The notes beneath the pieces are model-generated. The model ran no database searches. It was given only the letters and a program-made list of their open reading frames with translations, and was not told the origin of the DNA. Of a stretch of DNA of 12,085 nucleotides, positions 1 to 7,764 are shown one piece after another (the first letter of the stretch is position 1; every line of letters starts with the position of its first letter). The position numbers were made by a program, and so were the translations under genes. Source of the DNA: Oscillospiraceae bacterium (lineage in GTDB: Bacteria; Bacillota; Clostridia; Oscillospirales; Ethanoligenentaceae); assembly GCA_003518885.1 (NCBI GenBank), contig DOXU01000028.1, forward strand, positions 1 to 12,085, in the 5' to 3' direction.

Positions 1-348
1 ATGTCGGTGAATAGGCCCAAAATGTGGGAAATCATAAATATCACTTCCCCAAATTGACAACAAGAGAGGATTGAATCGACTACGCCTTGCTAAAGTTCCA
101 TATCCTGTGGCATAATGTGCATTTAGCACTTGTGGGGAAAACGCCGCCAATTCTCTCGAAAACGCTTGTGTTGCACTTAAATAACCACCTCGCAAGTAAT
201 ATACGGTAATTTTTTGCGAAATAGACCCCATTTTATCTGCATGCCGTAATAAAGAAAACAAGGCAATCTCGTGTCCTCTATCTGCCAAAGCATTGACCCA
301 GCGAACCGTGTGAATTGAACAGGCCGCTGAAAGAAAAGCTATACGCAT
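1..348 (-). CDS. GT4-type glycosyltransferase, N-terminal part (truncated by window edge)
   Basis: An open frame runs from the ATG at 348-346 to the left edge without a stop, giving 116 residues of a larger protein. The start MRIAFLSAACSIHTVRWVNA and the stretch ANALADRGHEIALFSLL-like beta-alpha pattern fit the acceptor-binding N-terminal Rossmann half of GT-B family 4 glycosyltransferases. Further on, LNAHYATGYGTLARR and LLSIWGSDIYDFP match the 'AHYA..YG' and 'S.WGSD' positions typical of that group. The catalytic C-terminal half lies outside the window, so sugar specificity cannot be judged. The ATG is only 1 nt after the stop of the upstream polymerase-GT fusion gene and a purine-rich AGAGAGGAAAA lies just before it, so translation is probably coupled. 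By context it should add a sugar to a lipid-linked polysaccharide repeat unit on the cytoplasmic face of the membrane. The family call is fairly secure; the substrate is unknown. Confidence 0.85.
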   Translation of the reverse strand, partial: MRIAFLSAACSIHTVRWVNALADRGHEIALFSLLRHADKMGSISQKITVYYLRGGYLSATQAFSRELAAFSPQVLNAHYATGYGTLARRSRFNPLLLSIWGSDIYDFPHFGPIHRH

Positions 349-349
349 T

Positions 350-2710
350 TTAGTTTTCCTCTCTTGCAATTTGTGATCTGTCAGCCGCTTTCAAAATGCC
401 GGTTGCGGCCTCCGCCGCTCTATGCTCCCAGCCGTGTTTTTCTTGCAATACTTTTATACATTGTTCACGCATTTTAACAAGTCGGTCTGGATGACTGTAC
501 AGATCAGACACGGCAAGAGCATATTCCTTTGCATTAAACGGTGAAACGATACCGATTCCGTTCTCCTCTACGAACCCTGCAGCTTCCTTACAATTTGTGC
601 AAACAATAGGCAACGCACGTGATAAATATTCAAAAAGCTTTACTGGCATACAAAAGTCCATATAACGATCTGGACGAGATGGATAGAGTGCCATATCACA
701 ATCTGCATACAGCGGTGCCAAAGCCTCATCTCCGGATCGGTGCAAAACAGAAAGCCAAGCTCTTCCCAAATAGGGCTCAAAGAGCTCACCCATTTCTTTT
801 TCTCTACAAACCACGTTCAAATGCACAGAACAATGCATTTCTTCATTAAGAATAGAAAATGCCTCCAAGAGCATATCTGTTCCATAAAAAACAGAGACGC
901 CTCCCACATAAAGTGCTTTTCTTACTGGCTTATGTGCAGGTTCCACCATATTGATACCGGCCGGTGGCAAAACGCCCTTTTGCCTAAATTGAAATAAATC
1001 TGCCATACTCTTTGTAGGAAAAAATAAAATATTACAGGCCAAATGAAAGATAAACAGGTCAAAACGTTGCATCAATATTAACCAGAATCGCTTTATTCCT
1101 TTTACCCCCCACCAATCAGCAAATAACCAGTAGGCATCCCGATAAAATAAACCAAGGGGAACACCAGCAGATCGCAACCACAATAGAAGCAAATGATCAC
1201 AAAAATTGAAAAATGGCCCACTTGGTGGTTCCACATAACAAAAATCGGGTAAATCATTACGTATCGATCTCCACAACTTCCAAACACGTTTCCAGCGCTC
1301 CCAACGACGATTTTGCAAGCCTGAGAGAATTTGTACATCATAGCCTAAATTTTCAAAAGCCTTCGCCATCCGCTGAGGGCGCACACTTGATCCGGAAGTA
1401 AAATCACCAAAATCAATAAAGCTGATAAAGAGTAGCTTTTTGGCCTCTTTAGGCGCAACTGATTTTGCCGGGTATAAAATATTCATGCAGACCAACAAAA
1501 TACCAAAGATCGGCCATGCCGCTAATATATGTGTCATATCTGCCGAAGCAATTCCAATTAGTGGATATCCACAAACCATTGCAAAACAGATTGCCGAAAG
1601 TACATCCCGATGAAAATTTTGACCTCTATAGCGGAAAAAGCGCACAGCAAAAGCAATCATCATCAAAACATAAGGAATAAAGACTAAGATACCATCCTCT
1701 GAGAGAAGCTGCAGTGTCATATTATGCGGATTAAAACTTCTAGCTGTACCCGTAAAATAAGGCATCATCAACGTTCCATTCCCCACACCAATGCCCAAAA
1801 AATGGGAGGCAAAAGTCATGCGTAGCGAACCCAGAAGTAACATAGAGCGTTCACTAACGGAATGGTTATCCATATTAATAGAATGAAGTTCTCCCGCAAA
1901 TACGCTCGCCTTAAAAAGCATCATCGCCCCCAGCAACGCAATTGAAGCCATTCCAGCCACGGCAACTCCAATCAGCTTGCGTAGATAAGCGCGCCCTCCT
2001 CTTTTGAAAGCCATACAAATAAAAAAGAGAATCCCCATAAAAACCATTGCGATATACAGAATCCGTGGATCGGCGTTAAAGATCGTAAACAAAGCGGCTG
2101 TGAGCAGAGCAAAAGCCGTTATTTTCCCCAAAACACCGCACAACCGTTGAACCAAATGATAGAGGCCAAACGGTAGAAAAACCAATACATAGGTAGCATA
2201 ATCGTTTGTATTATCAAACATTGCATAAGGAAAATATAAATTATATTCATTTTTCCAGTACAGCTGGGTATCATTCGGGAAAAAGATAAAATTCCCCGTA
2301 AAGATTTCAACAATTCCCAGGCAAACAGTGAAAATCAAGCAAAGGGTTAAAATATCTAAAAACTGTTGCAAATGCTGACGTGTGCGAAGCGTTCCACACA
2401 TAAAAACAGAAATCGCAATGCCGATGATCTGATAAAGGTAAATGCTATAACAATATGCTCGGTTCCACGCCCAAAATAATGTGATAGCCCCATAGATGGC
2501 TATCCAAATTAAAACAACCGCATAAGGCGTACTACGCCCAAGCGGTAAAGAAAAATGACGTTGTTTAATCTGATGCAAAACAAAAAGCAATAACATCAAA
2601 CCAGACATTAAATACAAAGAGAGTCCACTGAATTTTCCGAGTAAGACGCCGATTGGCAAGAGGCAGCAAAGAACACGTGCCCATTTCCCAAGAGTATTTG
2701 AATGATCCAT
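350..2710 (-). CDS. Fusion protein: O-antigen ligase/polymerase (Wzy-like) membrane domain plus C-terminal glycosyltransferase
   Basis: The 786-residue protein has two parts. Residues 1-412 form about 12 hydrophobic segments (near 11-27, 29-47, 63-82, 87-106, 117-137, 171-187, 195-211, 217-235, 246-266, 340-359, 370-389, 394-412). A long loop at 267-339 contains SVSERSM, FLGIGVGNG and FNPHNMTLQLLSEDG (H329), the Wzy_C/O-antigen-ligase pattern. Residues from about 424 onward form a soluble GT-B-like glycosyltransferase: KKLLFISFIDFGDF with SSVRPQRMAKAFENLGYDV, then ALYVGGVSVFYGTDMLLEAF, then MPVKLFEYLSRALPIVCT, the GT4 donor-site region. Basic loops after segments 2, 4, 6, 8 and 10 fit the positive-inside rule, so the GT domain should be cytoplasmic. 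The ATG at 2710 follows AGAAAGGATTCC, a good ribosome binding site. The reading frame between domains is continuous, and the internal Met409 has no convincing ribosome binding site, so this looks like a real fusion. Likely role: repeat-unit polymerisation coupled to a glycosyl transfer step. Polymerase versus ligase is not decided by sequence. Confidence 0.85.
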   Translation of the reverse strand: MDHSNTLGKWARVLCCLLPIGVLLGKFSGLSLYLMSGLMLLLFVLHQIKQRHFSLPLGRSTPYAVVLIWIAIYGAITLFWAWNRAYCYSIYLYQIIGIAISVFMCGTLRTRQHLQQFLDILTLCLIFTVCLGIVEIFTGNFIFFPNDTQLYWKNEYNLYFPYAMFDNTNDYATYVLVFLPFGLYHLVQRLCGVLGKITAFALLTAALFTIFNADPRILYIAMVFMGILFFICMAFKRGGRAYLRKLIGVAVAGMASIALLGAMMLFKASVFAGELHSINMDNHSVSERSMLLLGSLRMTFASHFLGIGVGNGTLMMPYFTGTARSFNPHNMTLQLLSEDGILVFIPYVLMMIAFAVRFFRYRGQNFHRDVLSAICFAMVCGYPLIGIASADMTHILAAWPIFGILLVCMNILYPAKSVAPKEAKKLLFISFIDFGDFTSGSSVRPQRMAKAFENLGYDVQILSGLQNRRWERWKRVWKLWRSIRNDLPDFCYVEPPSGPFFNFCDHLLLLWLRSAGVPLGLFYRDAYWLFADWWGVKGIKRFWLILMQRFDLFIFHLACNILFFPTKSMADLFQFRQKGVLPPAGINMVEPAHKPVRKALYVGGVSVFYGTDMLLEAFSILNEEMHCSVHLNVVCREKEMGELFEPYLGRAWLSVLHRSGDEALAPLYADCDMALYPSRPDRYMDFCMPVKLFEYLSRALPIVCTNCKEAAGFVEENGIGIVSPFNAKEYALAVSDLYSHPDRLVKMREQCIKVLQEKHGWEHRAAEAATGILKAADRSQIAREEN

Positions 2711-2767
2711 GGAATCCTTTCTGCCTTATCTGGCAATCTCTCACCAACTCACTAGCACAACCAGGCT

Positions 2768-3892
2768 TTACTCCCATTTGTACCTTCTGACTGCTTGTTG
2801 ATAAACGGCTGTAATTTGTGCAACCACAGCCTTTTCTCCAAAACGTGCAATACAGTCTGCCCGCAAATGATGTTTGTCAAATTTGTAACTTGCCATTTGA
2901 ATCAGACCATTTTTTAAACTTTTCTCATCATTACATGGGATCAATTGTCCATTTTGCCCCGGAATCACAATACTTTCCGGCCCCCCACTTTTAGTAGAAA
3001 GTATGGGGATTCCACAAGAGAGTGCTTCAATCAAGGTCATTCCAAATGTTTCGATATCACTTGTACTAACAATGCAGTCACACCCTTGGTAAAAATGACA
3101 CACATCCGCACGAGACACCCTCCCACAAAAAATCACTCGATCCGCGATCTTTAAGGCATGCGCTAATTTCTCTAAACTTCTACGTTCAGGCCCATCCCCC
3201 CCAATACAAAGAAAACTGTTGGATAAATCAGCAGCAGCAAAAGCACGCAAAAGCAAATCTATTCGCTTCCTGGCCACAAGATTGCAAAGTGTTCCAAAAA
3301 CAAAACCGCTATGCTGACTCTTAGCCGGTGTAAAGGAAGAGGAATCCACCATATTGGGAATGTAACGTGTATCTGCGCGAAACTCTTGCATGCGCAATTT
3401 AAGCTCTTCACTGACAGCAATAGCCTGACTTGCCCCTTCCAGTGTTTTTCTCAATTGCGTACGCAACGGACCCTTAAGCGAAGTCATGACCCCTGTAAAA
3501 TGCTCAGTATAAACTAAGGGCAAATGATATTTTTGTCCCAGCCAAAGTGCCTCTATTCCCATTTTACAAGACTGCAAATGCAATAAATCCGGCTTTCCCC
3601 ATTGTTTTACCGCTAATTTATACAATCTGTTTAGCATCCATTCACGCTGTGGCCATCTTCCTTGCTCCCAAAAAGGCGTGAAACTGCGACAGCGGTCAAA
3701 ATACCCTGGCACGTCTCCTGCAAAAGAATGAATACCTGTTGGTAACCCATACAGGCGAAATCGCAGATCTGGATATAATATGTAAACTTGATGGCCCGCA
3801 CGGATAAGTGCACGTGCTTGTTCTGTGAAAAAAATACCTAAAAGCGGTTTATCTTCTGTTGCATACCAAGACGGCAACATAAAGATCTTCAT
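2768..3892 (-). CDS. GT4 family glycosyltransferase
   Basis: This is a complete 374-residue retaining GT-B glycosyltransferase. The N-terminal half starts MKIFMLPSWYATEDKPLLGIFFTEQARALIRAGHQV, a form common in exopolysaccharide GT4 enzymes, and includes LPLVYTEHFTGV and a linker with RYIPNMVD. The C-terminal donor half has FGTLCNLVARKRIDLLLRAF, CIGGDGPERRSLE and SDIETFGMTLIEALSCGIPI. The last contains the EX7E pair as E281 and E289, with SGGPESI following. The length is normal for the family. Its ATG overlaps the TGA of the flippase gene by four bases (ATGA), indicating translational coupling, and a 57-nt gap separates its stop from the polymerase fusion. It should transfer a sugar from an activated donor to a lipid-linked intermediate in the cytoplasm; donor and linkage are not predictable here. 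I see no missing catalytic residue. Confidence 0.93.
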   Translation of the reverse strand: MKIFMLPSWYATEDKPLLGIFFTEQARALIRAGHQVYILYPDLRFRLYGLPTGIHSFAGDVPGYFDRCRSFTPFWEQGRWPQREWMLNRLYKLAVKQWGKPDLLHLQSCKMGIEALWLGQKYHLPLVYTEHFTGVMTSLKGPLRTQLRKTLEGASQAIAVSEELKLRMQEFRADTRYIPNMVDSSSFTPAKSQHSGFVFGTLCNLVARKRIDLLLRAFAAADLSNSFLCIGGDGPERRSLEKLAHALKIADRVIFCGRVSRADVCHFYQGCDCIVSTSDIETFGMTLIEALSCGIPILSTKSGGPESIVIPGQNGQLIPCNDEKSLKNGLIQMASYKFDKHHLRADCIARFGEKAVVAQITAVYQQAVRRYKWE

Positions 3893-5247
3893 GACTTATC
3901 CTCCATTGCATTGCAGGCCGCGCGCTTATGCACCAGCTTTCTACAATAATACCGCAGATAGACTATTCCCGCAAGTGAATACGCAGAATATGCGATGAGC
4001 AGGCCCCATGCTGCTCCATCTAGTGCAAAATGGGAGACCAATAAATAACAAAAAACGCCTTGTAAAACGGAAGCAAAAAAAGTCACTACCAGATTAAACT
4101 TTACTTCGCCGATGGCCGCTAAGATATTTCCCGTTGTCGCTTTAAACGCAGCATTTACACCATAAGCAGCCCAGAATACACACATGATTCGAATTGTCTC
4201 CGCATGATTATAGGCTGGATAAAACCGTTGCAATAAAAAAGGCGTTATGAGCATCCCGGTTGGAATTAATATCAACATCCCCACACCGAGAGTTAAAAAT
4301 AACCGCCTGGATTTGTGCCATATCCACTCCCCATCTGCATAATGCCGTGCAAAATATGGGAATACAAAAACGATAACCGATAATGTCAAAACCTGCAACA
4401 TTGAAGGAACCAACGTTGCAATACGAAATTCCCCACGTCGTGCGTTATCCAGAATAAAATAATTGATAATCGTCGTTTCTACCAAGGGCATAATTTGGGA
4501 AAAAAGACTGGCTGCCATTTGGTTTACACCATATTTCACCATGCCTATCTTGTCTTGTCTGCTCAGTATCACTGCTTTTACTTGAAAATTTGGCAATCTA
4601 CGCAGCATCAATACTCCAATGGAGATAGCCACGGCAAAGGCCAAATATCTGCCCGGCACAATCCCCCAAATGCGTAAAAAATACGCAAAGGCCAAAGGAA
4701 GTAAAGCCGCCGTAACAGTATAAACAACAGAGATTCTCCCATATTCTTTATTGGCATAAACCCCTCGAAAGAAATTGGAAAAACCATCAAGAAGAAATTT
4801 GGCAATAGGGGTAAGAGCCAACAGGGCAAGCAATGCAAATTCTACTTTTAATTCGGAAGGTGATTTGGCACGGTATATTCCTATATGATAAAGGACAAAA
4901 AGTAAAGTACCGCCGGCAACTGTCAGAACGATGTCAGCCAAAATACCAAAACGCATACCAAACAAAAAATACGCTTTTTTTTCTGCTGGGTCATCCCCTA
5001 TTGCACAGTAACGTAAAAAAGCGCCTGCCATTCCTAATCCATTAAATAGAAGTAAATAGCCAATCAGAGTATCCGGCACATTTAAAAGCCCAAATTGATA
5101 AGGCTCCAACACATTTGGTAGTAACAAAGCCGCGCCGGCCGAAACTAAATTGACCAGCGTGCTTCCCATAAAAATATGAAGGAATCCCCTGCGAATACCC
5201 ACTTTCGCATAGTCCAATCCCTTTTGGAGTTGTTTTTTTGCATCCAT
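3889..5247 (-). CDS. Polysaccharide flippase, Wzx/PST (MATE-like) family
   Basis: The product is a 452-residue, highly hydrophobic protein with roughly 12-14 membrane segments and short basic loops. It starts MDAKKQLQKGLDYAKVGIRR, then enters a first segment containing FMGSTLVNLVSAGAALLLPNVLEPYQFGLLN. That arrangement, with a GT/Q-F-G loop after helix 1, is typical of the oligosaccharide flippase (Wzx/RfbX, polysaccharide_synt) family. Its role would be to move the undecaprenyl-linked repeat unit from the inner to the outer leaflet for polymerisation. The frame is open upstream to 5415, but those 56 codons lie inside the dehydrogenase gene. The ATG at 5247 has AGGAG at 5257-5253, and the preceding gene's stop is 10 nt upstream, so this start is strongly preferred. 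It overlaps the next GT4 gene by 4 nt. Family membership rests on hydrophobic pattern and context rather than catalytic residues, since flippases have few sharp motifs. Confidence 0.87.
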   Translation of the reverse strand: MDAKKQLQKGLDYAKVGIRRGFLHIFMGSTLVNLVSAGAALLLPNVLEPYQFGLLNVPDTLIGYLLLFNGLGMAGAFLRYCAIGDDPAEKKAYFLFGMRFGILADIVLTVAGGTLLFVLYHIGIYRAKSPSELKVEFALLALLALTPIAKFLLDGFSNFFRGVYANKEYGRISVVYTVTAALLPLAFAYFLRIWGIVPGRYLAFAVAISIGVLMLRRLPNFQVKAVILSRQDKIGMVKYGVNQMAASLFSQIMPLVETTIINYFILDNARRGEFRIATLVPSMLQVLTLSVIVFVFPYFARHYADGEWIWHKSRRLFLTLGVGMLILIPTGMLITPFLLQRFYPAYNHAETIRIMCVFWAAYGVNAAFKATTGNILAAIGEVKFNLVVTFFASVLQGVFCYLLVSHFALDGAAWGLLIAYSAYSLAGIVYLRYYCRKLVHKRAACNAMEDKS

Positions 5248-5252
5248 CGGCT

Positions 5253-5257
5253 CTCCT
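5253..5257 (-). promoter_or_regulatory. Ribosome binding site that fixes the flippase start
   Basis: On the minus strand the sequence reads TAAAGGAGAGCCGATG. The AGGAG core directly abuts the TAA stop of the dehydrogenase gene and sits 5 nt before the flippase ATG at 5247. This argues against the longer open frame to 5415 and suggests terminating ribosomes can re-initiate on the flippase. Confidence 0.8.
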
Positions 5258-6352
5258 TTACGCCTGTGGGTTAAAAGGAAACCGTCCTTTGAATTCTTGC
5301 GTAGAACCATCAGAGAGCGGCAAGCGCACCGGTCTACCCAAGGCAGCCGCCTTGTATACGGCCAACACCAGTTCCAATGCACGTTTACCTGCCGCGCCAT
5401 CCACTGCCGGTGCACGGTGATTTTCTATTGCATCAATCATATCCGCATAAAGCGGTGTATGCCCAAACCCGTAAATATTAGGAGGATCCTCCGCAAATTC
5501 GGCCTTAACCTGTTCTTCATCCTCTTTGCCATCGGCAAAACGCCAGGTTTCAATCTTATTGACTGACTTTCCACCCACTTTTACCGTTCCAGTTTCGCCA
5601 AAAAGATATAAAGTTTCTTCAAGATTCTGCGGGAAAACATTCGTCGTTCCCTCTAATAGCCCATATGCACCATTTTTAAAACGAATAAGTGCCAAACCAA
5701 GATCTTCCGCCTCAATGAATGGGTGGGCAAGACGATCTGTGTAGGCAACTACTTCTTCTACTTCGTCCCCCATCATCCAGCGCAAAAGATCAATATTATG
5801 GATGCACTGATTCATTAAAGCGCCGCCATCTCCATCCCATGTGCCACGCCATGGCGCCTGCTTATAATACTCTTTTCCACGGTTCCAGCGAATGTGCGCT
5901 GCACCATGAAACAACCTACCAAATCGACCGGCCTCTAATGCAGAACGAATCTGTTGAATGGATTTATTGAAACGATTTTGGTGGCAAGCACACAACCGAA
6001 CGTCCGCCTTTTCTGCCGCTGTAATCAAGCGTTGGGCATCGGCCAAAGAAAGGGCGATTGGTTTTTCAACAATGGTATGACAGCCAGCTATAATGCAATC
6101 ATAAGCAACCGTAGCATGCAAGCCACTTGGAAGCGCTATTGCCACTAAATCTGGATGTTCCTTCTCTAGCAAAAGATGATAATCCGTGTAAATATGAATA
6201 TTTTGAAGAGCAAACCGCTTCACCAGCGCTTGAGCGGCCTGTTCATCCACATCGCATAAAGCCGTGATATGGACTTTTTCAGCATTGTTTTTCACTGCAG
6301 CAATATGATTGGGCGAAATTCGTCCGCAGCCAATTAATGCATAAGTTAACAT
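5258..6352 (-). CDS. Gfo/Idh/MocA family dehydrogenase, WlbA/WbpB-like (putative UDP-GlcNAc-uronate 3-dehydrogenase)
   Basis: This 364-residue protein begins with a Rossmann NAD(P)-binding fold (YALIGCGRISPNHIAAV, residues 4-20). It carries the family signature EKPIALS, with K97 in the catalytic lysine position. The C-terminal substrate domain contains CHQNRFN, RWNRGKEYYKQAPWRGTW and GGALMNQCIHNIDLLRWMMG, with H185 and D188 at the usual active-site positions. The QAPWRGTW plus NQCIHNIDLL combination resembles enzymes annotated as UDP-N-acetyl-2-amino-2-deoxyglucuronate oxidases (WlbA/WbpB). These make the 3-keto sugar that an aminotransferase converts to a 2,3-diamino uronate. No such aminotransferase or UDP-GlcNAc 6-dehydrogenase is visible here, so the exact substrate is inferred. 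The ATG at 6352 follows AAAAGGACGG. Its position directly before flippase and glycosyltransferase genes supports a role in supplying a nucleotide sugar for the surface polysaccharide. Family confidence is high, substrate confidence moderate to low. Confidence 0.88.
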   Translation of the reverse strand: MLTYALIGCGRISPNHIAAVKNNAEKVHITALCDVDEQAAQALVKRFALQNIHIYTDYHLLLEKEHPDLVAIALPSGLHATVAYDCIIAGCHTIVEKPIALSLADAQRLITAAEKADVRLCACHQNRFNKSIQQIRSALEAGRFGRLFHGAAHIRWNRGKEYYKQAPWRGTWDGDGGALMNQCIHNIDLLRWMMGDEVEEVVAYTDRLAHPFIEAEDLGLALIRFKNGAYGLLEGTTNVFPQNLEETLYLFGETGTVKVGGKSVNKIETWRFADGKEDEEQVKAEFAEDPPNIYGFGHTPLYADMIDAIENHRAPAVDGAAGKRALELVLAVYKAAALGRPVRLPLSDGSTQEFKGRFPFNPQA

Positions 6353-6400
6353 AGAACCGTCCTTTTAACAACAATATGTATATCACCATAAAAATATTTC

Positions 6401-7711
6401 TTATTTTCCAAAATAGGAACCTGGATTTTGCGGACGAGGCGGATCAACGCGCACGGCGCTCTTCATTTGTGGAATACCCAAGATCATGCGCCTAGCCATA
6501 TCTAATGCATTCGAAGAGGAAAGATAACGAATGAATTCTCTTTCCGCATTCCCATGCCCTAAAAGCAGCCGACGAACATAACAATCTTTTCCGTCGGAAA
6601 CAGAGACATAGACTAACCCAACCGGTTTTTCCGCTGTGCCACCTCCTGGTCCCGCAATTCCTGTGATGCCAACTCCATAGTCGGCTGCCGCTTTTAAACG
6701 AATACCTTCGGCCATCTGCGAAGCGGTCTGTTCACTCACTGCACCATCGGTCTCCAGTGTTTCCTGTCGTACACCCAGTAGCGCCTCTTTCACGCGATTG
6801 GCATAGGTAACAACACCGCACTCAAATACCTCTGAGCTACCCGAAACCTCGGTGATACGACTAGCCGTCATGCCGCCTGTGCATGACTCCGCCAATGCAA
6901 TTTTTTGGTTGCGCTTTTTTAGTGCTTGTACAACTGCCTGCTGCAGATTTTCTACATCTTCACCATAAATTGCATTGCCTAGACGTCTTTTTACCTCATC
7001 GACCACTGGGTGACAAATTTTTCGTGCCTGTTCCTCCGTCGCAGCCTTTGCTGTCACCCGAAGTTGCACTTCTCCCTCTTTAGCATAAGGAGAAAGTGTC
7101 GGACTCGTCCCTTTCATCAGATCGTCTAATATTTCTTGTACGGTAGACTCTGGAATACCAAACTCTCGTAGGCTGGTGGAAAAAATGATGCCCTCAGAGA
7201 ATTTAGAGAGATATGGACGCACAGTTTTGGCAAATAACGGATAGAGCTCTCGTGGTGGCCCTGGCAACATAACAACAATCTTTTTACCTTGCTCCACAAT
7301 ACAACCTGGTGCCGTTCCCCAATCATTTTGCAAAATGATGCAGCCTTCCGGTAACATCGCTTGTTTGATGTTGCTTTTGCCCATCGAACGACCCATTCTG
7401 GAAAAACTCTCCCGAATTCTTTCCAAGCTCGGCTCATCTAAAATCAGCTTTTTTCCCAGTGCTTTTGCAATAGTTTCTCGAGTAATATCATCTCCCGTCG
7501 GTCCAAGACCGCCTGAGGTAATAATAATATCGCTGCGGGAAATGGCCAATTGTAGTGCTTCTATTAAGCGCGCTTCATTGTCTCCAATCACGCTTTGATG
7601 CAATACATTAATTCCTAGCTCTGCTAGTTCATTAGCCAAATAACGTGCATCGGTATTCAAGATATTTCCTAACAGTAATTCCGTTCCGACGGATAGTAAT
7701 TCTGCGTTCAT
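6401..7711 (-). CDS. cinA: CinA: competence/damage-inducible protein A (nicotinamide-nucleotide amidohydrolase / ADP-ribose pyrophosphatase type)
   Basis: This 436-residue protein has the full two-domain CinA architecture. The N-terminal molybdopterin-binding-like domain starts MNAELLSVGTELLLGNILNTDARYLA and carries TSGGLGPTGDDITRE and VMLPGPPRELYPLF. The C-terminal PncC domain carries ALAESCTGG (E275-G280), CGVVTYANRVKEALLGV, GAVSEQTASQMAEG and GVGITGIAGPGGGTAEKPVGLVYV. PncC domains deamidate NMN to nicotinic acid mononucleotide, and the N-terminal domain in studied homologues hydrolyses ADP-ribose-type pyrophosphates, so pyridine nucleotide recycling is the likely role. In several Firmicutes cinA is also linked to competence, but no competence gene is nearby here. 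The ATG at 7711 follows AGCAGGGGGTAGA; the in-frame GTG at 7732 would add seven residues with a poorer family fit. The protein is slightly longer than the usual 410-420 residues because of a tail after the PncC domain (about SAVRVDPPRPQNPGSYFGK). It lies 53 nt after thiI and 48 nt before the dehydrogenase. Confidence 0.95.
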   Translation of the reverse strand: MNAELLSVGTELLLGNILNTDARYLANELAELGINVLHQSVIGDNEARLIEALQLAISRSDIIITSGGLGPTGDDITRETIAKALGKKLILDEPSLERIRESFSRMGRSMGKSNIKQAMLPEGCIILQNDWGTAPGCIVEQGKKIVVMLPGPPRELYPLFAKTVRPYLSKFSEGIIFSTSLREFGIPESTVQEILDDLMKGTSPTLSPYAKEGEVQLRVTAKAATEEQARKICHPVVDEVKRRLGNAIYGEDVENLQQAVVQALKKRNQKIALAESCTGGMTASRITEVSGSSEVFECGVVTYANRVKEALLGVRQETLETDGAVSEQTASQMAEGIRLKAAADYGVGITGIAGPGGGTAEKPVGLVYVSVSDGKDCYVRRLLLGHGNAEREFIRYLSSSNALDMARRMILGIPQMKSAVRVDPPRPQNPGSYFGK

Positions 7712-7764
7712 TCTACCCCCTGCTTTCCTCACGGTATTTCCACTATATATTTAAAAAGACAAAT

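Noticed and set aside
1470..1490. Splitting the polymerase-glycosyltransferase fusion into two genes at internal Met409
   Set aside because: The frame is continuous and the bases upstream of that ATG (TTTTGTTGGTCTGC) contain no Shine-Dalgarno sequence.
5248..5415. Longer start for the flippase (56 extra codons)
   Set aside because: The extension is read from inside the dehydrogenase gene, is rich in Trp, Arg and Cys unlike a flippase N-terminus, and a strong AGGAG sits before the ATG at 5247.
6353..6400. Possible promoter between cinA and the dehydrogenase
   Set aside because: The gap is AT-rich with TATA-like words, but I found no -35/-10 pair with 16-18 nt spacing, so I do not annotate one.
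7712..7732. GTG start adding seven residues to CinA
   Set aside because: ATG at 7711 has a good ribosome binding site and matches the usual MNAELLSVGTELL start.
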